Shown here one piece after another: positions 1 through 10,809 of a stretch of DNA of 64,000 bases. Numbering within the stretch: position 1 is the first letter of the stretch; each line of letters opens with the position of its first letter. The notes beneath the pieces are model-generated. The model saw only the letters and a list, made by a program, of their open reading frames with translations, was not told where the DNA came from and ran no database searches. Both the position numbers and the translations under genes were made by a program. The stretch is from Watersipora subatra (Eukaryota > Bryozoa > Gymnolaemata > Cheilostomatida > Watersiporidae), in NCBI RefSeq assembly GCF_963576615.1, contig NC_088715.1, positions 57,533,302-57,597,301 on the forward strand, given 5' to 3'.

Positions 1-307
1 TTCCGCCCTCGCCTTCTTTCCCCGGTCACGCCAGCCTTTCGCCTACGTTTATATTTCTATAGACGTTGGGTGTTGGGTGTTGGGGTGTTCGGGGTGTTCG
101 GGGTGTTCGGGGTGTTCGGGGTGTTCGGGGTGTTCGGGGTGTTCGGGGTGTTCGGGGTGTTCGGGGTGAGCGGGTGGCGAGCGGACAGACGAGAGACCGC
201 AAAGGTTTCGTTCGGGGCGGAAATCGCCCGAGACGAACCGACCCGTTCTATCTACGCACGTCTTTAGTAGTCGAAAACTACGAATAATGAAAACTTTTAT
301 CTACATT

Positions 308-361
<54 letters not shown>

Positions 362-971
362 TAAGAAATAGCCTTAACGAAGGGCGGGGAGGGGGGGACG
401 ACTTCGAAAGGATGACCAAGACGAGTAGACTCCTCGCTACTCTACTCGCGACGAGATTAGAAGCTTTATTACGTAACTAGCTAGGAGAAACGAAAAGGCT
501 AGCACTCGCGTATAGGCTTAACGAAGAGAGGGAGACCACTTCGAAAGAGAAAGGCCGGTGAGAATAGCTTCGGTACTACCCGCGTCGAGATTAGAAGCGT
601 TATTACGTAACTAGCTAGGAGAAGCGAATAGGCCACTCTCGGCGCGCGCGAATGCCGTAATCCTTTAATTACATCTATACCGTAAAGAGAGTAAAGGCGA
701 ATCTAAAAGTTTTCTAAATACGCCGAAGGGAGTTTAAAAGTTGGCGCTTTCGCGCCAGTTACCGAACGGGACGAGCGAGAGACCGACTCCGAACTAGTCG
801 AGGTAGGCCGGACCGCTTCGGCGAGACGGGCGGACCGGAAAAAAAGCGACTAGTCTTCGGCCCCGGCGAGGCCTCTCGGTTTCTTCGAGCGGCTCGTTCG
901 CCCTAAACGGGGACACTCGCTCGGCGGCGAATCGGCCGCGACTGAGCGACGGACGGCCGTCCGGGCAATTT
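1..971 (+). repeat. U2 intergenic spacer, class I (partial, left edge)
   Basis: This is the right part of a spacer and shows the class I plan. A G-rich minisatellite GGGGTGTTC has nine exact copies at 82-162. An AT dinucleotide run lies at 310-346, followed by GTATATATACATATATAAG. A roughly 120-bp block is present twice (about 371-505 and 515-634), each copy ending in a near-identical GATTAGAAGC..TTATTACGTAACTAGCTAGGAGAA segment. A GGCGC/GCGCC hairpin is at 743-756. The ACTAGTC/GACTAGT inverted pair is at 793-799 and 848-854. The 12-bp palindrome GGACGGCCGTCC at 951-962 sits 10-21 bp before the U2 start. Small open frames here are products of the repeats and have no coding signature. Confidence 0.9.
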
Positions 972-1475
972 ATCGCTTCTCGGCCTATTGGCTAAGATCA
1001 AAGTGTAGCATTCGTGCTGCACGGCGGTCTTGCAGGTGTTTCATTGCACAGCCCCCCGAAACACCCGCGTGGCAGGCGAGCGGTCACATCCGGGCCCGCA
1101 CTAGGGATTCCCACCCGGGGTGCCGGCCAGGCCAGAGCATTCAAATGCTCCACGAGTCCTTGGAAGTTTCGGTGGTCGTTGTACCTCGGACATTCGTGAT
1201 GACCTGGCAAGGTAAATTACCGCCCTGCAATAAATTCCAGGGGTTGACAACCCTTGGGGGGCTGACCTTGGCGAAAAGCCAATATCGTCGAGGTCAGCCC
1301 CACTCCATGTCATAAAACAGGAGTATCTGTTCTAATCAGTTTAATATCTGATTCGCGGCGCATCGCGCCGCTACGATATTAATCTGATTTTTGGAACGAG
1401 ATGGAGCGCGGAAGCTTGCTTCGGCTCCGTCACGGGTTGTCTCGGTATCGCAGTACCTCCGAGCACGGCCCACTC
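972..1475 (+). pseudogene. U2: U2 snRNA copy 1, split by 315-bp insertion
   Basis: U2 nt 1-37 are at 972-1008 and nt 38-189 at 1324-1475. Both halves match the intact copies. The break falls inside GTAGTA, the stretch that pairs with the intron branch site in every spliceosome, so an unprocessed transcript could not serve as U2. The 3' end is set by comparison with vertebrate U2 length (about 188 nt) and is good to a few bases. Confidence 0.93.
1009..1323 (+). mobile_element. U2-specific 315-bp non-autonomous element (SINE-like), copy 1
   Basis: I see no convincing coding frame. It folds as a series of hairpins: GGTGTTTC/GAAACACC (1035-1042 with 1058-1065), GAGCATT/AATGCTC (1135-1141 with 1144-1150), GGTAA/TTACC (1211-1221), CCAGGGGTT/AACCCTTGG (1237-1245 with 1249-1257), and directly abutting it GGGGCTGACC/GGTCAGCCCC (1258-1267 with 1292-1301) enclosing TTGGC/GCCAA (1268-1282). 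An imperfect outer pairing (1199-1207 with 1305-1313, 8 of 9) encloses the last group. It ends AAAACAGGAG before U2 TATCTG, the same end as the Tx1-type LINEs in this array. The decamer GGCAGGCGAG (1071-1080) also occurs in LINEs A and B at a similar distance from the 3' end. I infer a SINE-like parasite mobilised by those LINEs. No clear Pol III A and B boxes are seen, so transcription from the U2 promoter is the simplest source of its RNA. I know of no described family that matches. Confidence 0.75.
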
Positions 1476-2173
1476 CCCTCGTCGGGAGGCACGAAACGAA
1501 AGATAAACTGAACCTACCTATTAGCCTACCTACCCGCCTACCTACCTACCTACCTACCTACCTACCCACCTACCGGAAAAAAATTTTTGGCCGCGGGGCG
1601 GCGCTTTAAATTAACGCGCTTAGCGCGTAAATTCTTCCCGAAATCGCGAAAAAAACGACGCGGAGCGCGAGGGCGACCGCTCCGGTTTTAACTCGGCGAA
1701 AAGCGTGAAAGCGAGGCGCCGGCGACGACGCGGGCGCCTCGTCGACGTCCGTTAGCCGCGCCGACTAGCGCTCGCCGCGACCGAGCGCCCGTTTCGCGCG
1801 CGTTCGCTTTCGACTAAGCGCTCAGCCGTCGCTCCGAAACTTTCGTCGCCGCCGCTCTTCCGCCCTCGCCTTCTTTCCCCGGTCACGCCAGCCTTTCGCC
1901 TACGTTTATATTTCTATAGACGTTGGGTGTTGGGTGTTGGGGTGTTCGGGGTGTTCGGGGTGTTCGGGGTGTTCGGGGTGTTCGGGGTGTTCGGGGTGTT
2001 CGGGGTGTTCGGGGTGTTCGGGGTGTTCGGGGTGAGCGGGTGGCGAGCGGACAGACGAGAGACCGCAAAGGTTTCGTTCGGGGCGGAAATCGCCCGAGAC
2101 GAACCGACCCGTTCTATCTACGCACGTCTTTAGTAGTCGAAAACTACGAATAATGAAAACTTTTATCTACATT

Positions 2174-2245
<72 letters not shown>

Positions 2246-2855
2246 TAAGAAATAGCCTTAACGAAGGGCGGGGAGGGGGGGACGACTTCGAAAGGATGAC
2301 CAAGACGAGTAGACTCCTCGCTACTCTACTCGCGACGAGATTAGAAGCGTTATTACGTAACTAGCTAGGAGAAACGAAAAGGCTAGCACTCGCGTATAGG
2401 CTTAACGAAGAGAGGGAGACGACTTCGAAAGAGAAAGGCCGGTGAGAATAGCTTCGGTACTACCCGCGTCGAGATTAGAAGCGTTATTACGTAACTAGCT
2501 AGGAGAAGCGAATAGGCCACTCTCGGCGCGCGCGAATGCCGTAATCCTTTAATTACATCTATACCGTAAAGAGAGTAAAGGCGAATCTAAAAGTTTTCTA
2601 AATACGCCGAAGGGAGTTTAAAAGTTGGCGCTTTCGCGCCAGTTACCGAACGGGACGAGCGAGAGACCGACTTCGAACTAGTCGAGGTAGGCCGGACCGC
2701 TTCGGCGAGACGGGCGGACCGGAAAAAAAGCGACTAGTCTTCGGCCCCGGCGAGGCCTCTCGGTTTCTTCGAGCGGCTCGTTCGCCCTAAACGGGGACAC
2801 TCGCTCGGCGGCGAATCGGCCGCGACTGAGCGACGGACGGCCGTCCGGGCAATTT
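1476..2855 (+). repeat. U2 spacer, class I, complete
   Basis: A CCTA tetranucleotide tract lies about 37-99 bp after the U2 end (about 1512-1574). It is followed by GC-rich unique spacer, ten minisatellite units at 1939-2028, the AT run at 2176-2230, the duplicated 120-bp block, and the conserved 220 bp before U2. Confidence 0.9.
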
Positions 2856-3359
2856 ATCGCTTCTCGGCCTATTGGCTAAGATCAAAGTGTAGCATTCGTG
2901 CTGCACGGCGGTCTTGCAGGTGTTTCATTGCACAGCCCCCCGAAACACCCGCGTGGCAGGCGAGCGGTCACATCCGGGCCCGCACTAGGGATTCCCACCC
3001 GGGGTGCCGGCCAGGCCAGAGCATTCAAATGCTCCACGAGTCCTTGGAAGTTTCGGTGGTCGTTGTACCTCGGACATTCGTGATGACCTGGCAAGGTAAA
3101 TTACCGCCCTGCAATAAATTCCAGGGGTTGACAACCCTTGGGGGGCTGACCTTGGCGAAAAGCCAATATCGTCGAGGTCAGCCCCACTCCATGTCATAAA
3201 ACAGGAGTATCTGTTCTAATCAGTTTAATATCTGATTCGCGGCGCATCGCGCCGCTACGATATTAATCTGATTTTTGGAACGAGATGGAGCGCGGAAGCT
3301 TGCTTCGGCTCCGTCACGGGTTGTCTCGGTATCGCAGTACCTCCGAGCACGGCCCACTC
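2856..3359 (+). pseudogene. U2: U2 snRNA copy 2, split by 315-bp insertion
   Basis: The U2 halves are 2856-2892 and 3208-3359. I see no difference from copy 1. Confidence 0.93.
2893..3207 (+). mobile_element. U2-specific 315-bp element, copy 2
   Basis: It has the same length, junctions and hairpins as copy 1 and reads as identical. Confidence 0.75.
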
Positions 3360-4057
3360 CCCTCGTCGGGAGGCACGAAACGAAAGATAAACTGAACCTA
3401 CCTATTAGCCTACCTACCCGCCTACCTACCTACCTACCTACCTACCTACCCACCTACCGGAAAAAAATTTTTGGCCGCGGGGCGGCGCTTTAAATTAACG
3501 CGCTTAGCGCGTAAATTCTTCCCGAAATCGCGAAAAAAACGACGCGGAGCGCGAGGGCGACCGCTCCGGTTTTAACTCGGCGAAAAGCGTGAAAGCGAGG
3601 CGCCGGCGACGACGCGGGCGCCTCGTCGACGTCCGTTAGCCGCGCCGACTAGCGCTCGCCGCGACCGAGCGCCCGTTTCGCGCGCGTTCGCTTTCGACTA
3701 AGCGCTCAGCCGTCGCTCCGAAACTTTCGTCGCCGCCGCTCTTCCGCCCTCGCCTTCTTTCCCCGGTCACGCCAGCCTTTCGCCTACGTTTATATTTCTA
3801 TAGACGTTGGGTGTTGGGTGTTGGGGTGTTCGGGGTGTTCGGGGTGTTCGGGGTGTTCGGGGTGTTCGGGGTGTTCGGGGTGTTCGGGGTGTTCGGGGTG
3901 TTCGGGGTGTTCGGGGTGAGCGGGTGGCGAGCGGACAGACGAGAGACCGCAAAGGTTTCGTTCGGGGCGGAAATCGCCCGAGACGAACCGACCCGTTCTA
4001 TCTACGCACGTCTTTAGTAGTCGAAAACTACGAATAATGAAAACTTTTATCTACATT

Positions 4058-4111
<54 letters not shown>

Positions 4112-4721
4112 TAAGAAATAGCCTTAACGAAGGGCGGGGAGGGGGGGACGACTTCGAAAGGATGACCAAGACGAGTAGACTCCTCGCTACTCTACTCGCG
4201 ACGAGATTAGAAGCTTTATTACGTAACTAGCTAGGAGAAACGAAAAGGCTAGCACTCGCGTATAGGCTTAACGAAGAGAGGGAGACCACTTCGAAAGAGA
4301 AAGGCCGGTGAGAATAGCTTCGGTACTACCCGCGTCGAGATTAGAAGCGTTATTACGTAACTAGCTAGGAGAAGCGAATAGGCCACTCTCGGCGCGCGCG
4401 AATGCCGTAATCCTTTAATTACATCTATACCGTAAAGAGAGTAAAGGCGAATCTAAAAGTTTTCTAAATACGCCGAAGGGAGTTTAAAAGTTGGCGCTTT
4501 CGCGCCAGTTACCGAACGGGACGAGCGAGAGACCGACTCCGAACTAGTCGAGGTAGGCCGGACCGCTTCGGCGAGACGGGCGGACCGGAAAAAAAGCGAC
4601 TAGTCTTCGGCCCCGGCGAGGCCTCTCGGTTTCTTCGAGCGGCTCGTTCGCCCTAAACGGGGACACTCGCTCGGCGGCGAATCGGCCGCGACTGAGCGAC
4701 GGACGGCCGTCCGGGCAATTT
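3360..4721 (+). repeat. U2 spacer, class I
   Basis: Ten minisatellite units at 3823-3912 and an AT run at 4060-4096. The rest follows the class I plan. Confidence 0.9.
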
Positions 4722-5225
4722 ATCGCTTCTCGGCCTATTGGCTAAGATCAAAGTGTAGCATTCGTGCTGCACGGCGGTCTTGCAGGTGTTTCATTGCACA
4801 GCCCCCCGAAACACCCGCGTGGCAGGCGAGCGGTCACATCCGGGCCCGCACTAGGGATTCCCACCCGGGGTGCCGGCCAGGCCAGAGCATTCAAATGCTC
4901 CACGAGTCCTTGGAAGTTTCGGTGGTCGTTGTACCTCGGACATTCGTGATGACCTGGCAAGGTAAATTACCGCCCTGCAATAAATTCCAGGGGTTGACAA
5001 CCCTTGGGGGGCTGACCTTGGCGAAAAGCCAATATCGTCGAGGTCAGCCCCACTCCATGTCATAAAACAGGAGTATCTGTTCTAATCAGTTTAATATCTG
5101 ATTCGCGGCGCATCGCGCCGCTACGATATTAATCTGATTTTTGGAACGAGATGGAGCGCGGAAGCTTGCTTCGGCTCCGTCACGGGTTGTCTCGGTATCG
5201 CAGTACCTCCGAGCACGGCCCACTC
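4722..5225 (+). pseudogene. U2: U2 snRNA copy 3, split by 315-bp insertion
   Basis: The U2 halves are 4722-4758 and 5074-5225. Confidence 0.93.
4759..5073 (+). mobile_element. U2-specific 315-bp element, copy 3
   Basis: Same junctions and sequence as copy 1. Confidence 0.75.
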
Positions 5226-5896
5226 CCCTCGTCGGGAGGCACGAAACGAAAGATAAACTGAACCTACCTATTAGCCTACCTACCCGCCTACCTACCTACC
5301 TACCTACCTACCTACCCACCTACCGGAAAAAAATTTTTGGCCGCGGGGCGGCGCTTTAAATTAACGCGCTTAGCGCGTAAATTCTTCCCGAAATCGCGAA
5401 AAAAACGACGCGGAGCGCGAGGGCGACCGCTCCGGTTTTAACTCGGCGAAAAGCGTGAAAGCGAGGCGCCGGCGACGACGCGGGCGCCTCGTCGACGTCC
5501 GTTAGCCGCGCCGACTAGCGCTCGCCGCGACCGAGCGCCCGTTTCGCGCGCGTTCGCTTTCGACTAAGCGCTCAGCCGTCGCTCCGAAACTTTCGTCGCC
5601 GCCGCTCTTCCGCCCTCGCCTTCTTTCCCCGGTCACGCGAGCCTTTCGCCTACGTTTATATTTCTATAGACGTTGGGTGTTGGGTGTTGGGGTGTTCGGG
5701 GTGTTCGGGGTGTTCGGGGTGTTCGGGGTGTTCGGGGTGTTCGGGGTGTTCGGGGTGAGCGGGTGGCGAGCGGACAGACGAGAGACCGCAAAGGTTTCGT
5801 TCCGGGCGGAAATCGCCCGAGACGAACCGACCCGTTCTATCTACGCACGTCTTTAGTAGTCGAAAACTACGAATAATGAAAACTTTTATCTACATT

Positions 5897-5954
<58 letters not shown>

Positions 5955-6570
5955 TAAGAAATAGCCTTAACGAAGGGCGGGGAGGGGGAGGGGGGGACGA
6001 CTTCGAAAGGATGACCAAGACGAGTAGACTCCTCGCTACTCTACTCGCGACGAGATTAGAAGCGTTATTACGTAACTAGCTAGGAGAAACGAAAAGGCTA
6101 GCACTCGCGTATAGGCTTAACGAAGAGAGGGAGACGACTTCGAAAGAGAAAGGCCGGTGAGAATAGCTTCGGTACTACCCGCGTCGAGATTAGAAGCGTT
6201 ATTACGTAACTAGCTAGGAGAAGCGAATAGGCCACTCTCGGCGCGCGCGAATGCCGTAATCCTTTAATTACATCTATACCGTAAAGAGAGTAAAGGCGAA
6301 TCTAAAAGTTTTCTAAATACGCCGAAGGGAGTTTAAAAGTTGGCGCTTTCGCGCCAGTTACCGAACGGGACGAGCGAGAGACCGACTCCGAACTAGTCGA
6401 GGTAGGCCGGACCGCTTCGGCGAGACGGGCGGACCGGAAAAAAAGCGACTAGTCTTCGGCCCCGGCGAGGCCTCTCGGTTTCTTCGAGCGGCTCGTTCGC
6501 CCTAAACGGGGACACTCGCTCGGCGGCGAATCGGCCGCGACTGAGCGACGGACGGCCGTCCGGGCAATTT
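5226..6570 (+). repeat. U2 spacer, class I
   Basis: Seven minisatellite units at 5689-5751 and an AT run at 5899-5939. The purine stretch after the AT run is longer here (GGGGAGGGGGAGGGGGGG), a change shared with the next spacer only. Confidence 0.9.
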
Positions 6571-7074
6571 ATCGCTTCTCGGCCTATTGGCTAAGATCAA
6601 AGTGTAGCATTCGTGCTGCACGGCGGTCTTGCAGGTGTTTCATTGCACAGCCCCCCGAAACACCCGCGTGGCAGGCGAGCGGTCACATCCGGGCCCGCAC
6701 TAGGGATTCCCACCCGGGGTGCCGGCCAGGCCAGAGCATTCAAATGCTCCACGAGTCCTTGGAAGTTTCGGTGGTCGTTGTACCTCGGACATTCGTGATG
6801 ACCTGGCAAGGTAAATTACCGCCCTGCAATAAATTCCAGGGGTTGACAACCCTTGGGGGGCTGACCTTGGCGAAAAGCCAATATCGTCGAGGTCAGCCCC
6901 ACTCCATGTCATAAAACAGGAGTATCTGTTCTAATCAGTTTAATATCTGATTCGCGGCGCATCGCGCCGCTACGATATTAATCTGATTTTTGGAACGAGA
7001 TGGAGCGCGGAAGCTTGCTTCGGCTCCGTCACGGGTTGTCTCAGTATCGCAGTACCTCCGAGCACGGCCCACTC
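6571..7074 (+). pseudogene. U2: U2 snRNA copy 4, split by 315-bp insertion
   Basis: The U2 halves are 6571-6607 and 6923-7074. One difference, TCTCAGTATCG for TCTCGGTATCG, lies in the 3' half near 7043, in a stem of the 3' domain. Confidence 0.92.
6608..6922 (+). mobile_element. U2-specific 315-bp element, copy 4
   Basis: Same junctions and sequence as copy 1. Confidence 0.75.
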
Positions 7075-7749
7075 CCCTCGTCGGGAGGCACGAAACGAAA
7101 GATAAACTGAACCTACCTATTAGCCTACCTACCCGCCTACCTACCTACCTACCTACCTACCTACCTACCCACCTACCGGAAAAAAATTTTTGGCCGCGGG
7201 GCGGCGCTTTAAATTAACGCGCTTTGCGCGTAAATTCTTCCCGAAATCGCGAAAAAAACGACGCGGAGCGCGAGGGCGACCGCTCCGGTTTTAACTCGGC
7301 GAAAAGCGTGAAAGCGAGGCGCCGGCGACGACGCGGGCGCCTCGTCGACGTCCGTTAGCCGCGCCGACTAGCGCTCGCCGCGACCGAGCGCCCGTTTCGC
7401 GCGCGTTCGCTTTCGACTAAGCGCTCAGCCGTCGCTCCGAAACTTTCGTCGCCGCCGCTCTTCCGCCCTCGCCTTCTTTCCCCGGTCACGCCAGCCTTTC
7501 GCCTACGTTTATATTTCTATAGACGTTGGGTGTTGGGTGTTGGGGTGTTCGGGGTGTTCGGGGTGTTCGGGGTGTTCGGGGTGTTCGGGGTGTTCGGGGT
7601 GTTCGGGGTGAGCGGGTGGCGAGCGGACAGACGAGAGACCGCAAAGGTTTCGTTCGGGGCGGAAATCGCCCGAGACGAACCGACCCGTTCTATCTACGCA
7701 CGTCTTTAGTAGTCGAAAACTACGAATAATGAAAACTTTTATCTACATT

Positions 7750-7837
<88 letters not shown>

Positions 7838-8453
7838 TAAGAAATAGCCTTAACGAAGGGCGGGGAGGGGGAGGGGGGGACGACTTCGAAAGGATGACCA
7901 AGACGAGTAGACTCCTCGCTACTCTACTCGCGACGAGATTAGAAGCGTTATTACGTAACTAGCTAGGAGAAACGAAAAGGCTAGCACTCGCGTATAGGCT
8001 TAACGAAGAGAGGGAGACGACTTCGAAAGAGAAAGGCCGGTGAGAATAGCTTCGGTACTACCCGCGTCGAGATTAGAAGCGTTATTACGTAACTAGCTAG
8101 GAGAAGCGAATAGGCCACTCGCGGCGCGCGCGAATGCCGTAATCCTTTAATTACATCTATACCGTAAAGAGAGTAAAGGCGAATCTAAAAGTTTTCTAAA
8201 TACGCCGAAGGGAGTTTAAAAGTTGGCGCTTTCGCGCCAGTTACCGAACGGGACGAGCGAGAGACCGACTCCGAACTAGTCGAGGTAGGCCGGACCGCTT
8301 CGGCGAGACGGGCGGACCGGAAAAAAAGCGACTAGTCTTCGGCCCCGGCGAGGCCTCTCGGTTTCTTCGAGCGGCTCGTTCGCCCTAAACGGGGACACTC
8401 GCTCGGCGGCGAATCGGCCGCGACTGAGCGACGGACGGCCGTCCGGGCAATTT
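7075..8453 (+). repeat. U2 spacer, class I
   Basis: Seven minisatellite units at 7542-7604. The longest AT run of the window is here (7752-7822). Confidence 0.9.
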
Positions 8454-8957
8454 ATCGCTTCTCGGCCTATTGGCTAAGATCAAAGTGTAGCATTCGTGCT
8501 GCACGGCGGTCTTGCAGGTGTTTCATTGCACAGCCCCCCGAAACACCCGCGTGGCAGGCGAGCGGTCACATCCGGGCCCGCACTAGGGATTCCCACCCGG
8601 GGTGCCGGCCAGGCCAGAGCATTCAAATGCTCCACGAGTCCTTGGAAGTTTCGGTGGTCGTTGTACCTCGGACATTCGTGATGACCTGGCAAGGTAAATT
8701 ACCGCCCTGCAATAAATTCCAGGGGTTGACAACCCTTGGGGGGCTGACCTTGGCGAAAAGCCAATATCGTCGAGGTCAGCCCCACTCCATGTCATAAAAC
8801 AGGAGTATCTGTTCTAATCAGTTTAATATCTGATTCGCGGCGCATCGCGCCGCTACGATATTAATCTGATTTTTGGAACGAGATGGAGCGCGGAAGCTTG
8901 CTTCGGCTCCGTCACGGGTTGTCTCGGTATCGCAGTACCTCCGAGCACGGCCCACTC
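8454..8957 (+). pseudogene. U2: U2 snRNA copy 5, split by 315-bp insertion
   Basis: The U2 halves are 8454-8490 and 8806-8957. Confidence 0.93.
8491..8805 (+). mobile_element. U2-specific 315-bp element, copy 5
   Basis: Same junctions and sequence as copy 1. Confidence 0.75.
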
Positions 8958-9627
8958 CCCTCGTCGGGAGGCACGAAACGAAAGATAAACTGAACCTACC
9001 TATTAGCCTACCTACCCGCCTACCTACCTACCTACCTACCTACCTACCTACCTACCCACCTACCGGAAAAAAATTTTTGGCCGCGGGGCGGCGCTTTAAA
9101 TTAACGCGCTTAGCGCGTAAATTCTTCCCGAAATCGCGAAAAAAACGACGCGGAGCGCGAGGGCGACCGCTCCGGTTTTAACTCGGCGAAAAGCGTGAAA
9201 GCGAGGCGCCGGCGACGACGCGGGCGCCTCGTCGACGTCCGTTAGCCGCGCCGACTAGCGCTCGCCGCGACCGAGCGCCCGTTTCGCGCGCGTTCGCTTT
9301 CGACTAAGCGCTCAGCCGTCGCTCCGAAACTTTCGTCGCCGCCGCTCTTCCGCCCTCGCCTTCTTTCCCCGGTCACGCCAGCCTTTCGCCTACGTTTATA
9401 TTTCTATAGACGTTGGGTGTTGGGTGTTGGGGTGTTCGGGGTGTTCGGGGTGTTCGGGGTGTTCGGGGTGTTCGGGGTGTTCGGGGTGAGCGGGTGGCGA
9501 GCGGACAGACGAGAGACTGCAAAGGTTTCGTTCGGGGCGGAAATCGCCCGAGACGAACCGACCCGTTCTATCTACGCACGTCTTTAGTAGTCGAAAACTA
9601 CGAATAATGAAAACTTTTATCTACAGA

Positions 9628-9663
<36 letters not shown>

Positions 9664-10305
9664 AAATAGCCTTAACGAACGGTGGGGAGGGGGAGGGCGA
9701 GGGGGGACGACTTCGAAATAAAGACTAAGACGAATAGCCTCCTCGCTACTCTACCCGCGACGAGATTAGAAGCGTTATGTACGTAACTAGCTAGGAGAAA
9801 CGAAAAGGCTAGCGCGCGAATAAAGAAGACTTTCAAGTACATCTACGCGTATAAGCTTAACGAAGAGAGGGAGACGACTTCGAAAGAGAAAGGCCGCTAA
9901 GAATAGCTTCGGTACTACCTACGACGAGATTAGAAGCGTTATTACGTAACTAGCTAGGAGAAGCGAATAGGTCACTCTCGGCGAATGCCGAAATCCTTTA
10001 ATTACATCTATACCCTAAATAGACTAAAGGCGAACCTAACACTTTTTTCAAGTACGCTGATGGGAGTTTAAAAGTTGGCGCTTTCGCGCCAGTTACCGAA
10101 CGGGACGAGCGAGAGACCGACTCCGAACTAGTCGAGGTAGGCCGGACCGCTTCGGCGAGACGGGCGGACCGGAAAAAAAGCGACTAGTCTTCGGCCCCGG
10201 CGAGGCCTCTCGGTTTCTTCGAGCGGCTCGTTCGCCTTAAACGGGGACACTCGCTCGGCGGCGAATCGGCCGCGACTGAGCGACGGACGGCCGTCCGGGC
10301 AATTT
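8958..10305 (+). repeat. U2 spacer, class I/II hybrid
   Basis: The middle is class II: CTACAGATATTTATAT then an AT run at about 9631-9661, AACGGTGGGG, and an added AATAAAGAAGACTTTCAAG segment. The part just before U2 still carries class I-like CTTAAACGGGGACAC instead of the CGAAACGCGGACAC seen from copy 7 on. Six minisatellite units lie at 9429-9482. This looks like an exchange junction between spacer classes. Confidence 0.85.
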
Positions 10306-10809
10306 ATCGCTTCTCGGCCTATTGGCTAAGATCAAAGTGTAGCATTCGTGCTGCACGGCGGTCTTGCAGGTGTTTCATTGCACAGCCCCCCGAAACACCC
10401 GCGTGGCAGGCGAGCGGTCACATCCGGGCCCGCACTAGGGATTCCCACCCGGGGTGCCGGCCAGGCCAGAGCATTCAAATGCTCCACGAGTCCTTGGAAG
10501 TTTCGGTGGTCGTTGTACCTCGGACATTCGTGATGACCTGGCAAGGTAAATTACCGCCCTGCAATAAATTCCAGGGGTTGACAACCCTTGGGGGGCTGAC
10601 CTTGGCGAAAAGCCAATATCGTCGAGGTCAGCCCCACTCCATGTCATAAAACAGGAGTATCTGTTCTAATCAGTTTAATATCTGATTCGCGGCGCATCGC
10701 GCCGCTACGATATTAATCTGATTTTTGGAACGAGATGGAGCGCGGAAGCTTGCTTCGGCTCCGTCACGGGTTGTCTCGGTATCGCAGTACCTCCGAGCAC
10801 GGCCCACTC
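10306..10809 (+). pseudogene. U2: U2 snRNA copy 6, split by 315-bp insertion
   Basis: The U2 halves are 10306-10342 and 10658-10809. Confidence 0.93.
10343..10657 (+). mobile_element. U2-specific 315-bp element, copy 6
   Basis: Same junctions and sequence as copy 1, although it now sits in a class II-type neighbourhood. Confidence 0.75.

Noticed and set aside
66-287. Repeated open frames of 60-100 codons in every spacer (VRGVRG, PRTPRT, LPTYLPTY and similar)
   Set aside because: They are translations of the minisatellite, the CCTA tract and the U2 gene or 315-bp element in several frames and on both strands, with no conserved start or coding bias.
1071-1150. tRNA-like A and B boxes in the 315-bp element
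   Set aside because: TGGCAGGCGAGCGG and ATTCAAATGC are only loosely similar to the box consensus, and the second is better explained as the loop of a hairpin.
1190-1320. A hammerhead or HDV-type ribozyme in the 315-bp element
   Set aside because: GTGATGA is not the CTGATGA core and no matching GAAA partner is placed correctly. The hairpins do not form an HDV double pseudoknot by eye.
1009-1323. The 315-bp insertion as a spliceosomal intron of U2
   Set aside because: Exact restoration of GTAGTATCTG needs an intron CATTCG...GGAG, which lacks a GT start. GT-AG choices leave an altered U2. Introns in U2 are known from some fungi, but this one does not fit.
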